DNA from: Prorocentrum cordatum
Lineage: Eukaryota > Sar > Dinophyceae > Prorocentrales > Prorocentraceae
Assembly (NCBI GenBank): GCA_963575745.1
Contig: CAUYUJ010001736.1
Coordinates: 227,357 to 291,356, forward strand
DNA length: 64,000 nucleotides
Reading direction: 5' to 3'
Shown one piece after another: positions 40,679 through 50,637 of the stretch (position 1 is its first letter; every line of letters begins with the position of its first letter). The notes under the pieces are model-generated. The model was not told the DNA's origin and did no database searches. It worked only from the letters and a program-made list of their open reading frames with translations. The position numbers and the translations under genes are program-made.

Positions 40679-42147
40679 GTGGCATCTCTCAGGATAGGCA
40701 CGGCTGGAGTTTCAGTGGTGCCGATTTCTGTGCGATGGGCCAGGCCGCCCCACTCATCTCGGAGTTTGTGGATTCACTTGCGAGCAGGCAGTGGCGCGAG
40801 GCTGCGGAGCACTACTGCGGCGGCGGGCTCGAGGAGGGGTCCGACTTTCTCAGCCTGAGGAAGTTTTTAGCTGATTTGCAGCACGTCCATCGCGGTCGCC
40901 AGCTCGCCGAGCTGATGGTGGCCATCGCGGTGGGCGGGTCCTGGCCTAGCCAGCGACGTTTCGAGGCCGGCCTGCGCGACGACAGCCAGCGCGACAGGTG
41001 CGGGCAGTGCGTCGAGACGGCCCTGCATCGCACATGGCTCTGCAGTTGCAACAGCAGCAGCAAGGCTTTCGCGGACTCCAGTGACCTCGTGCCGATGGCG
41101 GTCGCGGGGTCCGAGGCTTTTCCCTGTTTCTGGCTCAGAGGCTTCACCCCGTTGGCGTGGACGAGAGTGACTCCGTCGACGGCTGTGGAGCAGTGGCAGA
41201 CATAGCGTATGAGCAGTGAGATCGTGGCAGGTTGTCTTGGGCGAGGCACGGAGGATGGCCCGCTGCTTGTGTTCGGCGATGCGTCGGTTGGCCAGGACAC
41301 GCGTGACCCCCGCCTGCGCCGCGTCGGCATCGCGGTCGCGGTCATCGAGTCCCTTTCCCCGTTCCAGCTGGGCCCACATGTGCTGGGGCCGCTGCCTGGG
41401 CCATCGCAGACGGTTCCGCGAGGCGAGATCGCGGCGCTCGAGTTGGTCATCCGCCTCTCCGAGGGGTGGGTCGTCTACGTCGCGGACTGCGACGAGGTCG
41501 GCCGCGGCTGGTGGGCTGGGCTGGCCAGTCGGCTTCGGGGCGAGCACGCCGATCTGTGGCGAGCCATGGGCCACTCGCTTCGTCAGCAGGGTCGGCCCCC
41601 AGAGCACATCATCGTGCTGGAGGTGCCGTCGCACCTGGACGGGCCAGAGGCTCTGGCGAGGCAGATTCCACCGTGGCTCGGGCAGGGCAACACGGCGGTG
41701 GATGAACTGGCTGGTTCTGCAGCCAGTCGCGCCCGCGTGGGGTTCGCCGAGCGCACGCGGGTGCTCGACGCTGAAAGGAGGGCGGTCCTGGTGAGGCGCA
41801 GGCTCTTGCGGGCCGCCCTGGAGGTGCTGCAGGCCGAGGGCCTCGCCAAGATGGGCCAGGCCCGCCAGGCCAGTGCTCCTTCTCCCCCGCCTCCTCCTCC
41901 TCGTCCTCCTCCTCCTGCCCCTATTGTGCTTCCACGCTTTGCGACCCCGCACGTCCTGGCCGAGGATGGGCGCTCCTGTCGCGTTTGTAGGTCATCGAGT
42001 TCGATTGCAGAGCTGCGTGTGTGTGGCTTCAAAGCGAGTGTTTGCCTCTTGAGGCCGTCGACGATGAGGTGCTTCGTTGCCTTCGATGGCGACGTTTACA
42101 CATCGCTGGAGGTTGGGCCCACCCTCGCACGTTTTGTACTTTCATGA
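40543..42147 (+). pseudogene. LINE 1 connection and RNase H domain
   Basis: From 41209 one frame gives an RNase H. It has V-F-G-D-A-S (first Asp), then R-D-P-R-L-R-R-V-G-I-A-V, P-R-G-E-I-A-A-L-E (Glu), V-A-D-C-D-E-V (second Asp), V-P-S-H-L-D and G-N-T-A-V-D-E-L-A-G (final Asp). All four catalytic acids are in place, so this domain looks chemically intact. It would degrade the RNA strand of the RNA-DNA hybrid. A cysteine module follows (C-R-V-C, then in another frame W-F-C-R-T-C-G-F-Y..L-A-K-P-C near 42150-42215). The preceding segment (40543-41205) is the connection region with C-G-Q-C..H-R-T-W-L-C-S-C. Confidence 0.8.
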
Positions 42148-42249
42148 CGTGCTTCGATTGTGGTTTTGTCGCACATGTGGCTTCTACGGCCAAGACCAGC
42201 TCAGAGGTCTAGCAAAGCCGTGCGTTTTACCCATATCGAGGACACGCCG

Positions 42250-42740
42250 CGAGTAGCTTGATATAATTTCCCGTGGCGGGTTCCCCAAAGTCTGAGCTCA
42301 GCTTTAGTCATTACTGTGATGGCGGAAATCATGGAAACCCTTTTTTCACCCTCCCTGCCCCTCCTCCTCGTGCCCCCTCCCCCTCTCCCTTTGTCTCCGC
42401 ACTACTCTTCTCCCTACCCGCTGCCCCCTGCCCCCTTTCTTCTGTTCCCTCCGCCCGCCTCCCTCCCCCCCCTCCCCTTCGCCCTGCCTGTTTTCTTCCT
42501 CTCACTCCCTCTCTCCCTTTTCGCTTTCGCTCCCGATCTCTCTTCCTATTCATGCCCCCTCCCCCCTCCTCCGCTCTGCTTTCCCTCCCCCGCTGCCTCC
42601 TCCACCCCCCAACGCCTGCGGAGGACCGAGGCTGGTCGGCGATCGTGGACCGACCCCCCAGCAGCCATCCAGCCGTTGAGGGATCAGAGATAGCCTGCTT
42701 TCCCCGCTCTTCGTGGTGGAACGATGGAGAAGGGACAGGT
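42250..42740. other. Pyrimidine-rich spacer
   Basis: Downstream of LINE 1. A C/T-rich tract (42345-42620) gives open Pro/Leu/Ser frames; no gene. Confidence 0.5.
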
Positions 42741-42754
42741 TAAGGAGTACACGA

Positions 42755-43220
42755 TGAATTGCGGTGTGTATACATACGTATGTATGCATGCATGTATGTA
42801 TGTATGTATGTATGGATGGATGGATGGATGGATGCATGCATGCATGTATGTGTGTAGGTAGTGGTATATGTGTGTGTATGTGTGTAAACATGTTTGTACG
42901 TATGCAGATATGTATGTATGCATGCATACATGTATGTATGTATGTATGTAGGTAGGTAGGTAGGTAGGTAGGTATGTGTATGTATGCATGTATGTGTGTG
43001 TATGTGTATGTGTTTGTGTGTGTATATGTTTGTGTATCTGTATGTGCACGTGTATATGTACGTGTATGTGTGTTTGTATGTATGTATGTATGGATGTATT
43101 GATGGATGTATGTGTGTATGGAGGTATGTATGTATGTATGTATGTATGTATGTATGCATGTATGCATGCATGCATGCATGCCTGACTGCCTGCCTACCTG
43201 CATGCATGCATGCATGCATG

Positions 43221-43284
<64 letters not shown>

Positions 43285-43300
43285 CATATATACACACATG
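42755..43300. repeat. TATG tetranucleotide microsatellite ending in CA and TA runs
   Basis: TATGTATG with GATG, CATG, TAGG and TGTG variants, then CATG runs, then ACACAC and TATATA at 43219-43290. Long Tyr/Met/Cys and His/Ile ORFs on both strands are artefacts. Confidence 0.97.
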
Positions 43301-43329
43301 GGAGATCCCAGCCCCAGGGTGCTGGGGTG

Positions 43330-43570
43330 ACGAGGAGGAGGAGGAGGAGGAGGAGGAGGACCCTTATCCCTAGCGCGGGGAGCGCGCAAGGGGCGATGCC
43401 AGAGGCGCCTCCTAGGTCCGTGCAGCACGGATCCGAGAAATCCGCGCGGACCTCCAGAATTGTTTGTTTGTGCCGAAGTCCTTATTCGAGAGGAGGAGGA
43501 GGAGGAGGAGGACGAGGAGGAGGAGGAGGAGGAGGGGGAGGAGGAGGAGGAGGAGGAGGAGGAGGACCAG
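43330..43570. repeat. GGA polypurine runs around a dispersed repeat
   Basis: GAGGAG runs at 43331-43362 and 43489-43566 flank sequence with GGATCCGAGAAATCCGCGCG. The latter resembles 46795-46820 (GGATCCAAGAAATCCGGGCA). Confidence 0.8.
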
Positions 43571-43860
43571 TGTAAACGCAAAACGCATCAACGATGTTGC
43601 AATACACCCTCCCTCCAAGTTCCCTCGCCAAAGGTCCCCTCAAACATTGCTTTTTACTGCTGGACATGCCCCGTTGGAAACCATTCCTGGGGCTGCAACG
43701 CCGCGAATCCAGGTTACTGCACATCCTGGCAATCTGGAATCGCGCCAGAACGCTGTTTTTTGGACTCAAACCCGCGAATCAACTTGCCTGTTGCGCCCTG
43801 CCAATCCTGAATCGCGCCAGGACACCATTCCTGGGACGTCAACCATCATAATCTGTTTGA
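43556..43860 (-). repeat. Dispersed repeat family R1, reverse copy
   Basis: Reverse-strand copy of the family at 47.3-49.3 kb: its complement reads GTGTATTGCAACATCGTTGATG and GTTTACACTGGTCCTCC. Three GGGACGTC/GGCGTTG..CCAGGAATGG segments repeat inside. Confidence 0.65.
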
Positions 43861-44884
43861 AATTGCTGAGTACTTTTGAGGCGACAAGGATGAGGAGGAA
43901 GAGGAGGAAGAGGAGGAGACCTTGCGGCGCTCGCCCGTTCAGGCCTAGGCCGTCCGAGGCGAGGCGCAGATACAGACCGCTGCGCCGTGGGGCCACTCCT
44001 CGTCCCTGTCTTTCTTCCTCCTCTGCCTCGCGCCCTTTCGGGCTGAGTGGTCTTGGAAGCGGCTGGCCTTTTTTATTTTCGGAGGTTGATAGACCTCCTA
44101 CCCTGACACGTCGATTAAGGAATTGGCCGTTTTCGGTTTGCGAGAGGGCGTGCGGTCGTCATTTTTGCGGGTCCAGGTCCTTCTTTCGGTCCCAGGCCGT
44201 TTTCACTAAGGGGAGGTTTACTAAAGGGAGGTTTGTCCACCGCCGATACTACCGTTTCCAGAACATTGACGGTGAGAAGCAGAACGGTAAAACAGCGGTT
44301 CGCCGAAACGAGAATTATCGGTTACGCGACGGGAGCCAGGAAGAGAAGGCCACGGAGCCAGAAAACAAAAGGTCGCCGCAAGCAGAACGAAATCGGACAA
44401 CGGCGCAACGAGAACGGACGCACGACATTGCCGTGTCGCTTCCAAGGACCACTGAGCTCTCCGGCCCTCTCCGTCGCCCGATCCCCCGCTGGTCTGCTGC
44501 ATTGGGGAGCGGGGAGAGGGTGGCAGGCGGTGGGGCAGGTTCTCTCGCTCCGCCTCCGAGTCCGTGGCCGCGCCAGAGGCACCGATGGACCCACGTCGTC
44601 GCAGTGCAGTGGGGGCGCGCAGCAAGGGACCATCTGCTTCTCGTCAGGGTACCCTGGGTTTTGCTCCGCGCGCTGCGCGGTGGCTTTTCGAGGCCGTTGA
44701 AGGAGTTGCTGTATTCGGGTTGCTCTGGGCTCCCCTTGATTTGCACCTCGCGCCTGCGGGTTTCAGGGCTGGGTTTCTTGCGAGGGTTTCTTGCGGCCGC
44801 GCCCGCACTGTACCGGTTGGACTCCAGGCGGTCTCTGTGGGCCAGTGCCTGGCGGAGGGGCGGCCAGTCCTGTTGGCAAGTGTC
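43861..44884. other. No gene recognised
   Basis: About 1 kb of mixed sequence. A duplicated GGGAGGTTTACTAAAGG-type phrase lies at 44211-44235. The + frame 44564-45001 is open but shows no known motif and runs into the inverted-repeat element. Earlier cyclophilin exons would be expected here but were not found. Confidence 0.4.
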
Positions 44885-45046
44885 GGCCACGCGCAGAGGG
44901 GGGTAGGGGGAGGGGGGAAGGCTTCTAAGAGGCACCCCTGCTTCTTAGAAGGCGCTTATAGATGTAAGCCCGGCGCCTTCGAAAAAGCAGCCTCTTTCTA
45001 AGAGGCCCTCGCCCTCCCTCCACCCCCTTGTGCGCGCCGCCAAAAG
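44885..45046. mobile_element. Introner-like inverted-repeat element (partner 59141-59316)
   Basis: It begins TCGGCCACGCGCAGAGGGGG and ends with the near complement CCCCCTTGTGCGCGCCGCC. Inside, GGCTTCTAAGAGGC..AGAAGGCGC pairs with GCGCCTTCG..CTAAGAGGCC. The element at 59141-59316 shares the ends, the internal TTCTTAGAAG arm and the layout. Its right end lies about 12-20 bases before the first cyclophilin exon, ending in an AG, as expected for an intron made by insertion. Confidence 0.65.
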
Positions 45047-45057
45047 TGCAGCACTCT

Positions 45058-45743
45058 CCCCGCTGTGCGCGGGGGCCGTCTCGGTTGCTCGGCCGTCCGG
45101 AGCCTGGGCTCGCCGCGGAGCCCGCGCCCCGCGGGCGCGCGGCTAAGCTTCACTACAAGGGCATGCGGTTCCACCGCATCATCCTTGGCTTCGTCTGCCA
45201 GGCCGCTGGTGGGATCCCGGCCGTCTGATTCGTGCCTTCGAACCCGGGAGGGTGCTGCTGGAAAGGGAGTCGGGCAGCCTTGCCAGACACTCCCCTTTCT
45301 TCTCCGGGTGCCCGAGTGCCTAGGGGGGGAAGCCTTGTCACGCGTGACGCTTGGTTCTGCGACTGTCCAGAGGGCCGTCACGTATGGCTTGTTTGACGTC
45401 CGCGATGCCTCCAGCGGGCTTGCCCCAAGGCTTTCTAGGAGAGCATTTAGGTATTTTGGGCGTCATTTTTTGGGGTATTCGGGCAATCTTGGAGGGTCTC
45501 AAGGCACTCTTGGGAGCTTTAGAACAGGTTTGGAGGGTGTTGTGTCGTGTGGTGGGCGCCTTTGTGCTCTCTTGGACGGCTCTGGCTGGTCTTGCTCTGG
45601 CCTGTCTTGAGACCGTCCTTGGCGCAGTCTTTGGCTGTCCTGGTGCCGTGCTGCTGACTCCCTGCGACGTTCCGGTGCCGTCTTGGGGCCGTGGAGACTG
45701 CACCGGGGACAACTCCATCTACGGCGGCAGCTTCGCGGACGAG
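45058..45743 (+). pseudogene. Cyclophilin (peptidyl-prolyl isomerase), two exons only
   Basis: The first exon (about 45058-45201) contains K-L-H-Y-K-G-M-R-F-H-R-I-I-L-G-F-V-C-Q, the cyclophilin core strand with the catalytic R of F-H-R. The second (about 45687-45743) contains R-G-D-C-T-G-D-N-S-I-Y-G-G-S-F-A-D-E, the next conserved segment (usual form G-G-E-S-I-Y-G-x-x-F-A-D-E). The two lie in different frames, separated by about 485 bp of Leu/Gly-repeat DNA of the 29-35 kb family, which is consistent with an intron opening GC or GT and closing in AG. Upstream strand A and the downstream segments M-A-N-x-G-P and S-Q-F-F-I were not found, up to 50 kb. It is either a gene with very long introns or a fragment. 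Marked as pseudogene because it is incomplete. Confidence 0.65.
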
Positions 45744-45837
45744 TGGGCGAGCTGGGAGGGCCGAATGGCAGCCTGTCTCGCCTCGAGGAGAGAGCTGACC
45801 AAGATGTCGCGGGATCTTGTCGCTGCAGATCTTGGTC

Positions 45838-46500
45838 ATGGTCCATGCCAGAGGGGGAGGGGGAGGGAGAAGGTGGAGGAGGAGGAGGTGGAGGAGGAGT
45901 ACGAGGTGGAGGGGGAGGAGGTGGAGGAGGAGCAGGTGGAGGAGGAGGAGGAGGAGGAGATGGAGGAGGAGCAGGTGGAGGAGGAGGAGGAGGAGGGGGG
46001 GGGGGGGGGGCGGCGATCGCCTCTCCCTCTCGGGGCGCCGTGCGCCCAGCGCCGCTCCGCCCACCTCCTGGGGCCCTGACGCCCACCTCCTGCCCGGCGC
46101 GCCCTTGCCTGCGCCGACGCCCGGTGCTCGCTTGTCCTCTCGCCAAGAGGGCCCCGCCCAGCTCGCCTCCCCGGGGTCCTGGGCGGCGCCCCCGGGGGCC
46201 GCGGCCGCTCTCTGCCCCCGCGCCCGGCGCCTCCCTCCCCCCCGGCCGAGCGCAGCGCTCCCGGGAGCGCCCGGGGCCCCGCGGACAGGCCGGGCCGCGG
46301 GCGACACAGGGTCGGCGCTCAAGATACACGCCGCCCCCCCCCCCCCCCCCCCCTCCCCTCCTCCTCCTCCTCCTTCCCACCTTCCTCCTCCTCCTCCTCC
46401 TCCTCCACCTGCTCCTCCACCTCCTCCCCCTCCCCCTCGTACTCCTCCTCCACCTCCTCCTCCTCCACCTTCTCCCTCCCCCTCCCCCTCTGGCATGGTC
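45838..46500. repeat. Giant inverted repeat, arms about 165 bp, 325-bp loop
   Basis: The left arm (about 45838-46010) is a purine tract starting CATGGTCCATGCCAGAGGGG with GGTGGAGGAGGAG blocks. The right arm (about 46336-46500) is its complement, ending CCCCTCTGGCATGG. Both strands therefore encode the same Met-Pro-Glu-Gly-Glu-Gly start by mirror symmetry. The loop is GC-rich and carries GGTCGGCGCTCAAGA, which also follows the right arm. Confidence 0.88.
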
Positions 46501-46509
46501 GGCGCTCAA

Positions 46510-46690
46510 GACAAACGGGGGTCAGCCAGGGCACCAGAGCCTGCAGGATCCTGCGAAGGCCCCCTCTGGCTGCCGGGTTTGCGAGGCCCTGCGTTGCAGG
46601 TGATTTGTGTTTCCTGCATTGCAGTTTTCGGTTTCCTGCTGACCCAGGTATGATCGACCCGGGTTAGAAGATCCCCGACAGGGGGTAACG
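46510..46690 (+). repeat. Dispersed repeat, copy B (partner 22610-22800)
   Basis: AAACGGGGGTCAGCCAGGG, CTGCAGGATCCTGC and AGATCCCCGACAGGGG appear in the same order as at 22.6 kb. Confidence 0.6.
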
Positions 46691-47099
46691 GGTGGGAATG
46701 GAGGGAGAGCGTGCGTGGACCATGGCCAAGGCTCGAAGAAGAAAGCAGGCCATGCCCCTGGCGCGCTCCGCGCGCCAGGGAGGGGGGTTTCGGCGCGGAT
46801 CCAAGAAATCCGGGCAGACCGTCGAAAGTTTATGTTTATGTGTTTCCGGAGGGAGAGAGTGCGAGGACCATGGCCGGGACCGCACGCGGAAGCGTCACCG
46901 TCCACCTCGGTCACCGTCGCCGTCCATCATTGTCATCGTCAGTTCGTGGGTCATCCTCGCATATCCGCGACGGCCGGCATGCCCCCTCCTCCAATCCTTT
47001 CCCTTATGAGTAGCCCTTCCCTGTCGCAACCCGAGGCCAGTTGGAAGGGCGGCCCAGGCAGTTCGCCTGAGACTTCCTTTCCATTCGTGATCCTGGAGC

Positions 47100-47300
47100 T
47101 TAATATTTGGCAACAGCTTCACAGATGGAGGGCTGGTCGCTTCCAACATGTCGCTCTCGCCTTAGCGCCGCGCACGTTCGCTTTAAACATGTGCAAGAGC
47201 TTCACGGATGAAGGGCGGGTGGTTTTCAAAATGCGTTTCTCGTTTAGCGCCGCGCACATCATTTTTCAACATTTGGAATAGGTTCACAGATCGGGTGCTT
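47100..47300 (+). repeat. R2 tandem repeat (about 80 bp), cluster 1
   Basis: Copies of an 80-bp unit whose landmarks are GCTTCACGGATGGAGGGC, then TTTTCAA-ATG, CGTTTCTCG and TTAGCGCCGCGCACATTCG, then TTTAAACATG. Three copies. Confidence 0.85.
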
Positions 47301-47319
47301 CCCTTTAAAAAGAGCGCTC

Positions 47320-47612
47320 AGGACTGTTAGGGCCTAGGGCGCAACAGTTAGGTTGATTCGCGGTGTTGAAGTCCCGGGAATGGTGTTGTGCCACGATTCA
47401 GGACCATCAATCTGCCACGGTAGTATTGATTCGTGGCGTTGAAGTCCCGAGAATGGTGTTTTGTTACGCTTCGGGATCTTCAAACAGTTGTCTTCCAACA
47501 AGGTACTTCCATCCATGGAAATGACCGTTTGTAGGGGCCTATGAAGAGGGAACTTCGATTGATGCCTTATCTCAACATAGTTGATGCGTCTTGGGTCTAC
47601 ACACTGGACCTC
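47320..47612 (+). repeat. R1 repeat, copy 1 of a direct duplication
   Basis: From the GTTAGG word near 47326 through TTGATGCGTCTTGGGT it matches 48093-48370 closely over about 250 bp. It contains GGCGTTGAAGTCCCGAGAATGG twice and GCCTATGAAGAGGGAACTT once. Confidence 0.85.
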
Positions 47613-47769
47613 CTCCCCCTCCCCATTCCCCCCTCCCCCTCCCCATTCCAGTCCTTTCCGTTCTTCTCCATCCCTCGTCCTTGTACGTCGCTCTTTCCTG
47701 TCGCACCCGGGCACGGGTCAGAAGGGCGGGCTGGGCGTTTCGCTTTGGACGTTCCCACGGTTTATGATC

Positions 47770-48030
47770 CTGCAGCTATTCACAAGAGCTTCACGGATGA
47801 AGGGCGGGCCGTCTTCTAAATGTGGTTCTCGCCTCAGCGCCGCGTGCATTCGGTATAAGAGTTAGCAAGAGCTTCACGGACGGAGGGCTGGTGTTTTTTT
47901 AATGCGTTTCTCGGTGAGCGCTGCTCGCACTCGTTTTAAACATGTTGAAGAGGTTCGCAGATGGAGGGCGGTGTTTTTCAGGATATATGGTTTTTTGCTT
48001 TAGCGCCGCACACAGCCAGTGTAAAATTGC
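47770..48030 (+). repeat. R2 tandem repeat, cluster 2
   Basis: Four degraded copies of the 80-bp unit (AGAGCTTCACGGATGAAGGG at 47784, then 47868 and 47950). Confidence 0.8.
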
Positions 48031-48092
48031 GCAAGAATTCTACGGAATCTCATGGTCAACATACCAAACATAGTCTTTGTGAGCGACTCAGG

Positions 48093-48520
48093 ATTGTTAG
48101 GGTGCAGCAGTTACGTTGATTCGCGGTGTTGAAGTCCCGGGAATGGAGTTCTGCCACGATTCAGGATCGTCAATCTGCCACGGTAGTATTGATTCGTGGC
48201 GTTGAAGTCCCGAGAATGGTGTTTTGCCACGCTTCAGGATCTTCGAACAGGTGTCCTCCAACAGGGTACTTCCATCTGTGGACATGACCGTTTGTAGGGG
48301 CCTATGAAGAGGGAACTTGGATTGATGCCTTCTTCCAATATAGTTGATGCGTCCTGGGTTTACACTGGTCCTCCTCCCCCCCTCCCGATTCCCCAACGGG
48401 GTACGGGGTACTTCCATCAGTGGAAATGGCCCCTGTAGGGACCTATGAAGAGGGAATTTGGATTCATGGCTCATTCCAACATCGTTGATGCGTCTTGGGT
48501 TTACACTAGTCCTCCTCCCC
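48093..48520 (+). repeat. R1 repeat, copies 2 and 3
   Basis: Second copy of 47320-47612, plus a third copy of its last 80 bp (GACCTATGAAGAGGGAATTT at 48440). Pyrimidine runs (CCTCCTCCCC) end each copy. Confidence 0.85.
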
Positions 48521-48659
48521 CTCCCCATTCCCCCCCCTCCCCATTCCCCTCGTCTCCGTTCTTCTCCATCCCTCGTCCTTCTAAACAGTCCCTTCCTGTC
48601 GCACCCCGACACGGGTCAGCGGGGCGGGCCGGGCGTTTCGCTTGAGACGTTCTCACGGT

Positions 48660-49020
48660 TTATGATCCTGAAGCTATACTTCACAAGAGCTTCACGGATG
48701 GAGGGCGGGTCGTTTTCTGAATGTGGTTCTCGCCTGAGCGCCGCGGGTTTCATGGATGGAGGGCTGGTGAATTTAATTTTGTGTTTCGCGCTGGGCGCCT
48801 CGCACATTCGTTTTGAACGCCAGCAGCCGCTTCGTGGATGGAGCCCCAGCGCCGCGCACATTCGTCGTTACAGTGTGCAGATGTTTCACGGATGGAAGCA
48901 GGTTCTTTTTCAACATGTGGCGCTTGCTTTAGCGCCACGCACATTCGCATCAAAAGTTTGCTGGTGTGTCACGGGTGGAGGGTTCTTGCGACTGACGTCC
49001 CAGAAATGGAGTTTGGACAC
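48660..49020 (+). repeat. R2 tandem repeat, cluster 3
   Basis: About five copies of the 80-bp unit, each with GGATGGAGG and CGCCGCGCACATTCG or CGCCTCGCACATTCG. Confidence 0.85.
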
Positions 49021-49029
49021 GTGTTGTGA

Positions 49030-49270
49030 TTGTCACGACGCGACAGTCACGGTGATTTCGGTTATTAGTGTCCCAGAAACAAGAACGTCCATTCGTGGCG
49101 TTGAAGTCCGAGAATTGGTGCTTCGACACGGTTGAAGATTACCAGATGGTCGTCTTCCAACGGGATGCTTCCCGCGGTGCAAGTACATGTTGTAAGAGCG
49201 GGAACTTGGGGGGATGGTGTATTGCAACATCGTTGATGAGTTTGGGGTCTGCACTGGTCGTCTGGAGGGG
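49030..49270 (+). repeat. R1 repeat, divergent copy 4
   Basis: GGCGTTGAAGTCCGAGAATTGG, GGAACTTGGGGGGATGG and ATCGTTGATGAGTTTGGGG place it in R1, more diverged than the other copies. Confidence 0.7.
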
Positions 49271-49615
49271 AAGGAGGAGGAGGAGGATAGAGGGCAGGAG
49301 GAGTGGGGGGGCAACCGGGAAGGCGCCGTGCGCTCCCCTCCCGTTGCCGATGTTTCTGCGGCCTTCTCAGCCTTCTCCGTCGGGCCAGCACCTGCCTAGC
49401 TGACCTCTCGGTATGGCGCGCGGCATCCGCTTCCGCTATGCCGCGCGGCATCCGCGTCTCGGCGCTGCCAGCATGCGCGGACGACGCGCGCTGGCCGCGC
49501 CAACGTTTGCCCCCAAGGTGCTGTGTGCACGTATTGGTTCGCATGCACCTGTGGTTTTACACACGCACGTGCGCACGCATGTGTGTCATTCAAGGTCATG
49601 TGTAGTGTAATGCTC

Positions 49616-49745
49616 GGCGTTGCGTCGCATTGCTTTGCATTGCTTGGCATTGCCTTGCATTGCGTCGCATTGCGTCGCATTGCTTGGCATTGCTTCGCAT
49701 TGCTTGGCATTGCTTCGCATTGCTTGGCGTTGTTTGGCATTGCCC
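49616..49745. repeat. GCATTGCTTG decamer repeat (inverted relative to 23.64 kb)
   Basis: GCATTGCTTGGCATTGCTTC and GCATTGCGTC units in perfect tandem. This is the reverse complement of the word at 23640-23850. Confidence 0.9.
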
Positions 49746-49865
49746 CGGGCAACCCGAGGAACCCGAGGAACCCGAGGAACCCCGGGCAACCCGAGGAACC
49801 CGAGCAACCTGAGGAACCCGAGGAACCCGAGGAACCCGAGGAACCCCCGAGCAATGAGCAACGTA
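49746..49865. repeat. AACCCGAGG 9-bp tandem repeat
   Basis: About 12 units of AACCCGAGG with AACCCCGGGC and AACCTGAGG variants. It is in frame as Glu-Glu-Pro but not part of a recognisable gene. Confidence 0.9.
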
Positions 49866-49974
49866 AGAATGACTGAGGAACCCGAGGAACGCGATGAGCC
49901 CCCGGAGAACGGGCAAAGTAAGCCCCCGAGGCACCGTTCTTCTTATTCAAGCAAGAACCTTTAGGCAAGCCTAA

Positions 49975-50300
49975 TTGGGGAATGACTGCGGCCTCTCGGG
50001 GCCCTCTTGGGAAGGCTCTTGGGAGGCCTCTTGGCGCGCCTCAAAGGCTTCTTGGGCCGTCTGGGGGCCATCTTGGGCGTCTTGGACAGATCGTGCGGCG
50101 ATTCGGGACCCTCATGGATCGTCCAGGCGGCCTCTTGGGGCTCTCTTGGTCCGTCTTGGGGCCCTCTGAGGCCCGAAGAAGAAAAGTCATGCGACAAGAC
50201 GCGACGGGCCCCAGAGGGCACGCGGGGAGCCCCAGGAGATTTGGCAGTCTGGGGTCCAGGCCCCCACAAGAATCCTCAGCATTGAGGGCTGGGGCACACT
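49975..50300 (+). repeat. Isolated unit of the GGCCTCTTGG higher-order family
   Basis: CTCTCGGGGCCCTCTTGG, GGCCTCTTGG and GCCGTCTGGGGGCCATCTTGG match the 29-35 kb field. The following GACAAGACGCGACGGGCCCC segment matches 35486 onward. Confidence 0.8.
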
Positions 50301-50637
50301 CGGGCGATTCCCTCAGGTGGTACACTCACCCGCGGTACAGGCGGGTGGTCAACTCACCGAGGTGAAGTCGGGCGGTCAACTCAAACACAGTCGGGTGATC
50401 GATTCGGCCATGGCCCATCCCTCCAGGAGTGGCTGCTGTGCGGGATCCGAACCACCCTGTCGCTATCAACAGTATTCTTCTCATCGCCATTTCCCTTGTT
50501 AGCGTCGTTCTCATCCGTTTTCATGACCATCACTCCCATTGCCATCGTCCGTAAAGTTTTGGGATTAGTGCCCTTTGACATGGAGTATTAGACAGACTGA
50601 CTTTCCGCACGAGCTAGGTGCCAAGCCGATCTCTCCA

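Larger units (their letters stand above)
35986..42230 (+). mobile_element. LINE-type retrotransposon 1 (ORF1, endonuclease, RT, RNase H), frame-broken
   Basis: A near full-length non-LTR element in the order ORF1, AP-like endonuclease, reverse transcriptase, RNase H, 3' zinc knuckle, all on +. The frame changes at least seven times between 37.1 and 42.2 kb, so ORF2 is not translatable as it stands. No poly-A tail or clear target-site duplication was seen, so both ends are estimates: the 5' end just before ORF1, the 3' end near the last zinc-knuckle codons. Confidence 0.9.

Noticed and set aside
42755-43330. Tyr/Met/Cys-rich and His/Ile-rich ORFs
   Set aside because: Direct readout of TATG, CATG, CA and TA microsatellites.
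45519-46653. Mirror-image ORFs starting Met-Pro-Glu-Gly on both strands
   Set aside because: Produced by the inverted repeat; Gly/Pro runs only.
50575-50637. Upstream extension of the PAS gene to 50575
   Set aside because: The first codon there is TTG; the first in-frame ATG at 50638 directly precedes the first membrane helix.
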